Source: an uncultured Parabacteroides sp. (lineage in GTDB: Bacteria > Bacteroidota > Bacteroidia > Bacteroidales > Tannerellaceae). From it: a DNA stretch of 12,825 nucleotides. This document shows positions 7,281 through 12,825 of the stretch, in pieces. The first letter of the stretch is position 1. Each line of letters opens with the position of its first letter. A model generated the notes under the pieces. The model was not told the origin of the DNA and made no database searches. It worked only from the letters and a program-made list of their open reading frames with translations. The stretch is taken from the NCBI GenBank assembly GCA_900541965.1, contig UQLN01000084.1, forward strand, positions 1 through 12,825, written 5' to 3'. A program made the position numbers and the translations under genes.

Positions 7281-9074
7281 TTACATCCTTTCCGGAACTT
7301 CAATGCCCAGAAGCGACATACCCGACTTAACAATCTTTGCCACATTCGCAGATAAAACAAGGCGGAATTTCTTTAACTCCTCGTTTTCTTCACGCAGAAT
7401 AGAAAAGTCGTGGTAGAATTGGTTGTATTCTTTTACCAAATCATAAATATAGTTGGCTATGTAGGCCGGGCTGTATTCTTTTCCTGCCTCACGCACGATA
7501 GATGCATAATCTGCAATCATCTGGATTAAAGATTCTTCTTTCTCTGAGATTCCGGTAGTTGTCGGCAACTGTTCCGGCAATACGATACCCTGTTCTGCCG
7601 CTTTACGTAGTACGGAACGGATACGGGCATAGGTATATTGGATGAAAGGACCTGTGTTTCCGTTGAAGTCGATAGACTCTTTCGGATTGAAAGTCATGTT
7701 TTTGCGAGGATCTACTTTTAGGATAAAATATTTCAGGGAGCCTAATCCAACGATTCGGGCGATATTTTCAGCCTCTTCCTGTGTCATCTCATCCAGTTTT
7801 CCCAGTTCTTGTGAGATTTCACGCGCAGTATTAACCATTTCTTCCATCAGGTCGTCTGCATCGACAACTGTTCCTTCACGGCTTTTCATTTTTCCTTCCG
7901 GAAGTTCTACCATGCCATAAGAGAAATGGACTAATCCCTTTCCGAACTCAAAACCTAATTTATCCAATAGGATTGATAGTACCTGGAAATGGTAGTTCTG
8001 CTCATTTCCAACTACATAAATCATTTTATTGATAGGATAGTCGTCAAAACGTAATTTTGCCGTACCTATATCCTGTGTCATATAAACGGAAGTTCCATCT
8101 GCACGGAGTAACAGTTTTTCATCCAGTCCCTCCCCTGTCAGGTCGGCCCAGACAGAACCGTCTTCACGGCGGTAGAAGATACCTTTATCCAGTCCTTCCA
8201 GCACTTTTCCTTTACCTTCCAGATAAGTTTGTGATTCGTAATAAATCTTATCGAAATCAACCCCCATCTTTTTATAGGTTTCGTCAAAGCCGGCGTATAC
8301 CCAGTTGTTCATCATTTCCCAAAGGGCACGTACTTCAGTGTCTCCGGCTTCCCATTTACGTAGCATTTCACGGGCTTCTGCCATTAAAGGCGAGGCTGCT
8401 TCAGCTTCTTCTTTTGTCATGCCCTGTGCTTCAAGAGCGGCTGTTTCTTCTTTCAGCTTGTTGCTGAATAAAACGTAGAAATCACCAATCAGGTGGTCGC
8501 CCTTTTTGCCTGAAGTTTCAGGTGTTACCCCGTTACCCCATTTTTGCCATGCCAGCATGGACTTACAGATATGGATACCGCGGTCATTTACAATGTTGGT
8601 TTTAACCACTTTGTATCCGTTTGCTTTCATAATTTCCGATAAGCTGAAACCAAGCAGATTATTACGGACATGACCTAAATGTAGAGGCTTGTTTGTATTC
8701 GGGGAAGAATACTCGATCATAACCAGCGGCGATTGTTCTGTTACGGGAACAATACCATATGCAGGTTGTCCGTTTATATTGTTCAGCAGGTCGATCCAGC
8801 AGGAGCAATCGATTGTCAGATTCAGGAACCCTTTGATTACGTTGAATGAAGCAACCGCAGGTTCATTTTTTTGCAGGTATTCCCCGATTTCCTGTGCAGT
8901 CTGTTCCGGAGATTTTTTGGACATGCGAAGGAATGGAAAAACTACCAGGGTGAGGTGACCTTTAAATTCTTTCTTTGTCTTTTGCAACTGTATTTGGTTG
9001 GCAGTAACATCTGCCCCATACAATTCTTTAATTCCGGCAATGATTGCACCGGTAATCTGTTGTTCAATAACCAT
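7281..9074 (-). CDS. argS: Arginyl-tRNA synthetase
   Basis: This 597-residue class I aminoacyl-tRNA synthetase attaches arginine to its tRNAs in the cytoplasm, using ATP. The N-terminal about 110 residues form the Add1-type tRNA-contact domain. The catalytic core follows, with EYSSPNTNKPLHLGH (the HIGH motif is HLGH at 132-135) and the KMSKS-equivalent GKMKSREGTVVDADD (Lys395-Ser398). The C-terminal part holds TGPFIQYTYARIRS (474-487), leading into the helical DALR anticodon-binding domain, and ends in a typical MSLLGIEVPERM tail. The length is normal for the family and nothing is missing. The start codon at 9074 is preceded by a good -7 box 36 bp upstream. The gene lies downstream of hup but has its own promoter and terminator. 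The unusual 22-bp periodic DNA at 9121-9252 begins three bases upstream of its -7 box. Confidence 0.98.
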   Translation of the reverse strand: MVIEQQITGAIIAGIKELYGADVTANQIQLQKTKKEFKGHLTLVVFPFLRMSKKSPEQTAQEIGEYLQKNEPAVASFNVIKGFLNLTIDCSCWIDLLNNINGQPAYGIVPVTEQSPLVMIEYSSPNTNKPLHLGHVRNNLLGFSLSEIMKANGYKVVKTNIVNDRGIHICKSMLAWQKWGNGVTPETSGKKGDHLIGDFYVLFSNKLKEETAALEAQGMTKEEAEAASPLMAEAREMLRKWEAGDTEVRALWEMMNNWVYAGFDETYKKMGVDFDKIYYESQTYLEGKGKVLEGLDKGIFYRREDGSVWADLTGEGLDEKLLLRADGTSVYMTQDIGTAKLRFDDYPINKMIYVVGNEQNYHFQVLSILLDKLGFEFGKGLVHFSYGMVELPEGKMKSREGTVVDADDLMEEMVNTAREISQELGKLDEMTQEEAENIARIVGLGSLKYFILKVDPRKNMTFNPKESIDFNGNTGPFIQYTYARIRSVLRKAAEQGIVLPEQLPTTTGISEKEESLIQMIADYASIVREAGKEYSPAYIANYIYDLVKEYNQFYHDFSILREENEELKKFRLVLSANVAKIVKSGMSLLGIEVPERM

Positions 9075-9110
9075 ATCTGTAATACTATATACGGATTTTT
9101 ATTTTGGACG

Positions 9111-9118
9111 CAAAGGTA
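9111..9118 (-). promoter_or_regulatory. Probable -7 element of argS
   Basis: On the - strand this reads TACCTTTG, an exact TAnnTTTG match, 36 bp before the argS ATG. I do not see a TTTG -33 box at standard spacing; that region already belongs to the 22-bp periodic DNA. Confidence 0.7.
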
Positions 9119-9120
9119 CG

Positions 9121-9252
9121 CGTTTATTTTGTAAAAACCATAAAATCGTTTTGTATAGAAGAGTTCATAGTTATGGTTTTATTAAATCATAGTTATGAAT
9201 TGGGAAAATCATAACTATGAATTGATAATGTCATTCTTACGCAATAAAAAAG
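9121..9252. repeat. Degenerate 22-bp periodic array upstream of argS
   Basis: Cut into 22-bp rows starting at 9121, 9143, 9165, 9187, 9209 and 9231, neighbouring rows agree at 11, 10, 16, 16 and 13 of 22 positions. The rows just outside the array agree at only 6-7. The clearest unit is a near-palindrome: TCATAGTTATGG at 9165, TCATAGTTATGA at 9187 and TCATAACTATGA at 9209, with TCAT again at 9231. Upstream in the same register, TTTTGTA occurs at 9127 and 9149. The array fills the space between the hup terminator, which it partly enters, and the argS -7 box. A set of evenly phased protein-binding sites (22 bp is about two helical turns) or a drifting tandem repeat would both fit. Confidence 0.7.
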
Positions 9253-9283
9253 GCACCTTGTAACTCAAGACGCCTTTTTTATT
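9243..9283 (-). terminator. Intrinsic terminator of hup
   Basis: AATAAAAAAGGC at 9243-9254 pairs with GCCTTTTTTATT at 9272-9283. An inner stem is CTTG (9257-9260) with CAAG (9266-9269). It lies 18 bp beyond the hup stop codon at 9301. The A and T tails would also allow weak function on the + strand. Confidence 0.85.
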
Positions 9284-9300
9284 GGAAAAGTAAATGGTTT

Positions 9301-9573
9301 TTACTTAACGATTTCTGCTAATTCAGCTCCCGGTTTGAATTTAACAGCTTTGCGAGCTGGGATTTCGATTGTAGCTTTAGTTTTCGGGTTAACACCTTTG
9401 CGAGCAGCTTTTTCTGTTACAGAAAAAGTACCAAAACCTAATAGTGCTACTTTACCGCCAGCTTTCATTTCTTCGCCAACTGTTTCAACGAATGCTTCTA
9501 CTGCTTTTTTTGCGTCAACTTTACTTAAACCCGCCTTTTCTGATACGGCATTAATAAATTCTGTTTTGTTCAT
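9301..9573 (-). CDS. HU-family DNA-binding protein
   Basis: This 90-residue protein is a standard HU/IHF-family nucleoid protein, which works as a dimer to bend and compact DNA. Helices at the start (MNKTEFINAVSEKAGLSK) form the dimer core. The GFGTF turn is at 46-50. The beta-arm carries RKGVNPKTKATIEIPARK, with Pro63, the residue that normally inserts between base pairs, in place. The ending KFKPGAELAEIVK is typical. The length is exactly that of ordinary HU. It is monocistronic, with a textbook promoter at 9630-9660 and a terminator at 9243-9283, and diverges from the rhomboid operon. It is closer to HU than to IHF by length and sequence, but whether it forms homodimers cannot be told from the sequence. 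Confidence 0.97.
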   Translation of the reverse strand: MNKTEFINAVSEKAGLSKVDAKKAVEAFVETVGEEMKAGGKVALLGFGTFSVTEKAARKGVNPKTKATIEIPARKAVKFKPGAELAEIVK

Positions 9574-9629
9574 GATGGTTTGTTAGTTAATATATTAAAC
9601 AATTCTTGTGATAGTCTGATTAATGGTGC

Positions 9630-9660
9630 CAAATGTAGTTTTTATTTGATACACAACAAA
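9630..9660 (-). promoter_or_regulatory. Bacteroidetes-type promoter of hup
   Basis: On the - strand TTTG (9660-9657) and TACATTTG (9637-9630) are separated by 19 nt. Both boxes and the spacing match the Bacteroidetes -33/-7 consensus. The predicted leader is about 50 nt and A/T-rich, with no Shine-Dalgarno site before the ATG, as is common in this phylum. Confidence 0.85.
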
Positions 9661-9732
9661 GGAAAAATCTGTTTTTTTTCTTGATTTACTATGTTTTAAT
9701 AATGATTTTACAGGAAACTGCCAAAATATATA

Positions 9733-9740
9733 TACCTTTG
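9733..9740 (+). promoter_or_regulatory. Probable -7 element of the rhomboid operon
   Basis: TACCTTTG matches the TAnnTTTG form 20 bp before the ATG at 9761. It overlaps an in-frame GTG at 9740, which therefore lies before the expected transcription start and cannot be the start codon. No clear TTTG -33 box is seen. Confidence 0.7.
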
Positions 9741-9760
9741 TGCTTAAATTAGTAAGACAT

Positions 9761-10471
9761 ATGATGAATCAAAACAGTTCGGGCTTTTTGAACAGTATCC
9801 CGATGGTCACGAAAAACCTTATCATTATTAATCTTTTATTTTGGCTCGCAAGCCTGGTTTTGCCTAAGGTAGGCATCGATTTGGTTCAATTGCTGGGATT
9901 GCATTTTCCGGGAGCAAAAGATTTCTACCCGTTCCAGTTGATTACTTATATGTTTATGCATGATACCCATTCCTTTACGCATGTATTCTTCAATATGTTC
10001 GGGGTATATATGTTCGGGCGGGTACTGGAAAACGTCTGGGGGCCGAAGCGTTTTCTTACTTTCTATTTGATTACCGGTATTGGCGCCGGTATAACTCAGG
10101 AACTGGTATGGCTTTATTCGGTCCATTCTTTTGCCAGTGCCAACGGTGTCACATTGGGACAGCTTATTGCCAATGATCCTTCTTTGAACTATCTGATAAC
10201 AATTGGAGCATCCGGTTCCGTATTCGGTATTTTGTTGGCATTTGCCATGTTATTCCCGAATGTACCGCTTTATTTGATGTTTATACCGATTCCTATTAAA
10301 GCTAAATATTTTGTTGTATTTTACGGATTAGCCGAATTATTTATGGGGGTTGCCAATTATAGCGGCGACTCGGTAGCGCATTTTGCTCACTTGGGTGGTA
10401 TGATATTCGGTTATTTCTTAGTTCGGTATTGGAAAAAGAAAGACTCAAACAATGGGAGATATTTTTATTAA
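9761..10471 (+). CDS. Rhomboid-family intramembrane serine protease
   Basis: Counting from the ATG at 9761, this is a 236-residue protein with about six membrane segments. Catalytic Ser151 lies in IGASGSVFG (the GxSG motif) and catalytic His210 in AHFAHLGGMIFG. His74 and Asn78 in THVFFNM match the residues that stabilise the oxyanion in GlpG-type rhomboids. So an active protease that cuts transmembrane helices in the inner membrane is expected; its substrate is unknown. The reading frame stays open upstream to a GTG at 9740, but that codon overlaps the -7 box. The ATG at 9764 is an equally possible start. A second rhomboid gene begins one base after this stop, and an EEP-fold gene follows, giving a three-gene operon. 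Confidence 0.95.
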   Translation: MMNQNSSGFLNSIPMVTKNLIIINLLFWLASLVLPKVGIDLVQLLGLHFPGAKDFYPFQLITYMFMHDTHSFTHVFFNMFGVYMFGRVLENVWGPKRFLTFYLITGIGAGITQELVWLYSVHSFASANGVTLGQLIANDPSLNYLITIGASGSVFGILLAFAMLFPNVPLYLMFIPIPIKAKYFVVFYGLAELFMGVANYSGDSVAHFAHLGGMIFGYFLVRYWKKKDSNNGRYFY

Positions 10472-10472
10472 T

Positions 10473-11330
10473 ATGAAACAGATGTTTCGTTCGGGAAATA
10501 TTCTGGCGAAACTTATATATATAAATGTAGGGCTATTTATTCTTATCAGGCTTGCTGCAGTAATCCTGAAGTTGTTTAATCTGAGTTGGTTCCCTTATTT
10601 GCAATATTTGCAAATGCCTTCTTCTCCGGAAGAGTTGCTGTATCATCCCTGGACAATTATTACTTACATGTTTACCCATTATGATTTTCTGCATATCTTA
10701 TTTAATATGCTTTGGTTGTATTGGTTCGGAGGACTGTTTCTCTCTTATTTCAGCGAGCGGCAGTTGGGAGGTTTATATGTATTGGGGGGAATAGCCGGAG
10801 GATTACTGTTTATTGTATCTTATAACATATTCCCGTATTTTAGTAGTGTGGCTGCCAATAGTTATCTGATGGGAGCTTCTGCTTCTGTGATGGCAGTTGT
10901 TTTTGCCGTTTCTTTTTATCGGAAGGATCAGGAGATACTGCTTTTCTTGATAGGCAGAGTTAAATTGATTTATCTGGCGTTGTTCACTTTTGTGATAGAT
11001 TTACTGGCTATTACTTCGGAGAATGCCGGCGGGCATATTGCACATATTGGCGGTGCTTTGTTTGGCATATGGTTTGCCATGCGTATCAAAGAAGGAAAAG
11101 ATTTGACGGCACCGATGAACCGGATCATAGACTGGGCGGTAAATTTAGGGAAAAGAAAACCAAAGATGCGTGTTACTTATAAACGTCCGGAGACTGACTA
11201 TGAATATAATGCCCGCAAGCATCAGGCAAATGTGGATATCGACGCAATACTGGACAAGCTGAAACGGTCCGGCTACGAGAGTTTATCTACTGATGAAAAG
11301 AAAAAATTATTTGATGCCAGTAAAAAATGA
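10473..11330 (+). CDS. Second rhomboid-family protease with GASA active site and C-terminal extension
   Basis: From the ATG at 10473 this is a 285-residue protein. The frame stays open to an ATG at 10452 inside the preceding gene, a less likely start. About six membrane segments are visible. The predicted catalytic Ser136 lies in LMGASASVM, so the usual GxSG is GASA here, with Ala137 where most rhomboids have Gly. His191 lies in GGHIAHIGGALFG, and His74 and Asn78 in LHILFNM. The catalytic pair is therefore present. A soluble tail of about 75 residues follows (from about 211), rich in Lys and Arg and ending in a helical segment with VDIDAILDKLKRSGYESL, which looks like the C-terminal domain DUF6576 often found on Bacteroidetes rhomboids. 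It overlaps the next gene by 4 nt. It probably differs in substrate from its neighbour. Confidence 0.93.
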   Translation: MKQMFRSGNILAKLIYINVGLFILIRLAAVILKLFNLSWFPYLQYLQMPSSPEELLYHPWTIITYMFTHYDFLHILFNMLWLYWFGGLFLSYFSERQLGGLYVLGGIAGGLLFIVSYNIFPYFSSVAANSYLMGASASVMAVVFAVSFYRKDQEILLFLIGRVKLIYLALFTFVIDLLAITSENAGGHIAHIGGALFGIWFAMRIKEGKDLTAPMNRIIDWAVNLGKRKPKMRVTYKRPETDYEYNARKHQANVDIDAILDKLKRSGYESLSTDEKKKLFDASKK

Positions 11331-12439
11331 ATGAGGGGTTTAAAGCTGTAAAGATACTATTCAAGTCTATTTTCGGCATAGCCAATGTAATAGTAATTTT
11401 GCTGTTTATCGCATCAGCTTTTTCAGATCGTGTGTCTCCGGAAAAAAGTGTTTTATTTTCTTATCTGGGCCTTGGATTTCCGGTTTTCTGCACATTGAAT
11501 CTACTATTTGTTATTTATTGGCTGTTCCTTTGGGAATGGCGGTTTGTCCTGGTCGGATTGCTGTCTTTTCTGATATGCCAGAAACCGGTAAGGCATTATT
11601 TCCCATTTCACGACAGGGTGGAAGAGATTCCTAAAGAAAATGTGTTGAAAGTGTTGACCTATAATGTCATGGGATTCGGGTATAAGGACCACACAGGGGA
11701 TTCTCCCAATCCGATAGTTCAATATATCGCCAATTCCGGTGCAGATATTGTTTGCCTTCAGGAATATGCAGTAGGCAAATCCCGGAATTTTCTTACGATG
11801 GAAAAATTGAATAAGGCTTTTTCGATGTATAAGTATCGTTCCGTGATTCCGGTTGGAACTTCCGGCGACCTGAAATTCAATGTGGCGGTTTTATCCAAAT
11901 ACCCATTGTCCAAATCCCGCAAAATAAAGTATGATAGCAAGTTTAACGGTTCTTCCGTACACCGGGTAAATATAAAAGGTAAAACATTGACCCTGGTAAA
12001 TAACCATTTGGAATCATTTAAGCTGACAACGGAAGACCGTAGTCATTATTCCGCTTTTATTAAGAATATTAATTCGGAAACGTTCGACGGGCTTCGCGGC
12101 TCTATCGAGCAAAAGTTAGGACCGGCTTTCCGTGTCCGTGCGAAACAAGCCGAAGCAGTAGCTGAAGAAATCCGAAAAGCAGACACCGACTATATCCTTG
12201 TTTGCGGCGACTTTAACGATACGCCGATTTCGTATGCCCACCGTACGATACAAGGACCTTTGGTAGATGCGTTTGCTGCGTCGGGACGCGGGATAGGTGT
12301 AACCTATAATGAAAACTTCTTCTGGTTCCGCATCGATAATATCCTTCATTCTTCGAATATGAAACCAATGAACTGTACGATTGATAAGATTCGTTATTCG
12401 GATCACTATCCGATGTGGTGTTATCTGGAAATGGAATAA
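11327..12439 (+). CDS. Membrane-anchored endonuclease/exonuclease/phosphatase-fold protein
   Basis: This is a 370-residue protein. The first about 85 residues hold two or three hydrophobic segments (near 15-31, 42-67 and 72-84), so the catalytic domain should be tethered to the inner membrane; the side is not certain. The domain (about 105-370) shows the EEP metal-hydrolase pattern: Asn113 in TYNVMGFG, Glu146 in CLQEY, His227 in VNNHLES, Asp295 and Asn297 in CGDFNDTP, Asp337 in RIDNIL and Asp359-His360 in SDHYPMW. All expected catalytic residues are present. The family includes DNases, RNases, sphingomyelinases and inositol phosphatases, so the substrate cannot be named. The ATGA overlap with the upstream rhomboid suggests coupled translation and perhaps a shared membrane process. 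Confidence 0.93.
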   Translation: MNEGFKAVKILFKSIFGIANVIVILLFIASAFSDRVSPEKSVLFSYLGLGFPVFCTLNLLFVIYWLFLWEWRFVLVGLLSFLICQKPVRHYFPFHDRVEEIPKENVLKVLTYNVMGFGYKDHTGDSPNPIVQYIANSGADIVCLQEYAVGKSRNFLTMEKLNKAFSMYKYRSVIPVGTSGDLKFNVAVLSKYPLSKSRKIKYDSKFNGSSVHRVNIKGKTLTLVNNHLESFKLTTEDRSHYSAFIKNINSETFDGLRGSIEQKLGPAFRVRAKQAEAVAEEIRKADTDYILVCGDFNDTPISYAHRTIQGPLVDAFAASGRGIGVTYNENFFWFRIDNILHSSNMKPMNCTIDKIRYSDHYPMWCYLEME

Positions 12440-12474
12440 ACAAATAATAAACATAACTCTGCCGTATACGGGGG

Positions 12475-12507
12475 GATTGTCCGGCATATCCGGATGGTCT
12501 TTTTTTT
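12475..12507 (+). terminator. Intrinsic terminator of the rhomboid operon
   Basis: GATTGTCCGG at 12475-12484 pairs with CCGGATGGTC at 12490-12499, counting three G-U pairs, around a 5-nt loop. Eight T follow at 12500-12507. It lies 36 bp after the stop at 12439. A separate 10-bp palindrome, CCGTATACGG, sits just before it at 12462-12471. Confidence 0.85.
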
Positions 12508-12601
12508 ACATAATGTCGGTCTTTTTCTTTATTATGTGTTACTTTGATTGAATTAAGCCCTTTGTGGTAACTCTGTATATATGTATAAAATGCGTTTCAG
12601 G

Positions 12602-12821
12602 AGGATTTGAGCCTTTTTTAACGCTAAACCGGAGCTTTTTGTACCGGATCGGGCACCTTTTTCCATTTACTCGGAGGGTAATTTCAATTAGTCCCGCTAC
12701 TAATTCCAACTATCTGCGCATAAAAAAACAATAATCTGCGCGGCAAAACACCTATATTTTGACTTTAAAACATATATGTTTCGATTTCAAACCATATATG
12801 CTTTGTTTTTAGACCTTATTG
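12602..12821. repeat. Degenerate 22-bp periodic array in gene-free DNA, reaching the window edge
   Basis: From about 12602 the sequence can be cut into ten 22-bp rows (starts 12602, 12624 and so on to 12800). Adjacent rows agree at about 10, 10, 11, 11, 9, 14, 13, 17 and 14 of 22 positions. The DNA at 12514-12601 in the same register gives only about 4-8. Exact or near-exact echoes at 22 bp include ATCTGCGC at 12712 and 12734, CATATATG at 12771 and 12793, and TAATTTCAATT at 12679 against TAATTCCAACT at 12701. Rows tend to carry a GC-rich patch at positions 5-8, a T or A run at 12-17 and C at 18. Distant rows look unrelated, so the pattern drifts. No gene is visible from 12440 to 12825, and I see nothing else at 12508-12601. 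Confidence 0.7.
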
Positions 12822-12825
12822 GGCA

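Noticed and set aside
8057..8467. A 136-codon open frame on the + strand within argS
   Set aside because: It lies wholly antisense to a well-recognised argS, has low-complexity composition, and has no family resemblance that I can see.
9740..9760. GTG at 9740 as the start of the first rhomboid
   Set aside because: It overlaps the TACCTTTG -7 box and would lie upstream of the transcript; the ATG at 9761 or 9764 fits better.
10452..10472. ATG at 10452 as the start of the second rhomboid
   Set aside because: It lies inside the previous gene. The ATG at 10473, one base after that gene's stop, gives a normal rhomboid N-terminus. It remains a weaker alternative.
12768..12781. The 14-bp palindrome AAACATATATGTTT as a stand-alone operator
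   Set aside because: Its core recurs 22 bp later in the periodic array with imperfect arms, so it is better read as part of that array.
12602..12825. The 22-bp periodic DNA as a CRISPR array
   Set aside because: There is no conserved repeat separated by unique spacers. The whole unit drifts, the period is too short, and no cas gene is visible.

Overview
The window reads as chromosome from a member of the Bacteroidales, most likely Bacteroides or Parabacteroides. The evidence is promoters with the Bacteroidetes -7 form TAnnTTTG, A/T-rich leaders without clear Shine-Dalgarno sites, moderate GC content, and protein families typical of the group. I cannot fix the species from the sequence alone. 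Every gene looks chromosomal; I see no insertion sequence, phage, tRNA or rRNA gene, or CRISPR array.

Region 1 (1-3296, + strand) is a signalling operon. It starts with the 3' end of an RsbW-like anti-sigma-factor ATPase. Next come a membrane-anchored histidine-kinase-like protein whose phospho-acceptor histidine is replaced by aspartate, a soluble kinase with all its motifs, and a response regulator fused to an RsbU/SpoIIE-type PP2C phosphatase. The layout suggests a phosphorelay feeding a partner switch: the kinase pair phosphorylates the receiver, which gates the phosphatase, which acts on a STAS-domain partner of the RsbW-like protein. The STAS protein and the final target are not in the window. 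A strong bidirectional terminator closes the operon.

Region 2 (3315-9573, - strand) holds, in transcription order, hup (an HU-family DNA-binding protein), argS (arginyl-tRNA synthetase), a 970-residue ABCG-type transporter with extra N-terminal domains, and a lipoprotein. hup and argS each have their own promoter and terminator. The transporter and lipoprotein are 37 bp apart and probably share a transcript. A perfect 10-bp inverted repeat brackets the transporter's -7 box.

Region 3 (9733-12507, + strand) diverges from hup. It is a tight three-gene operon: two rhomboid intramembrane proteases separated by one base, then a membrane-anchored endonuclease/exonuclease/phosphatase-fold protein overlapping by 4 nt, closed by an intrinsic terminator.

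The most unusual signal lies outside the genes. Two intergenic stretches show a degenerate 22-bp period: 9121-9252, just upstream of the argS promoter, and about 12602 to at least 12821, after the rhomboid operon. In both, each 22-bp row matches its neighbour at 9 to 17 of 22 positions, while the sequence drifts along the array. The surrounding DNA drops to about 4-8 of 22 in the same register. I know of no named element like this.
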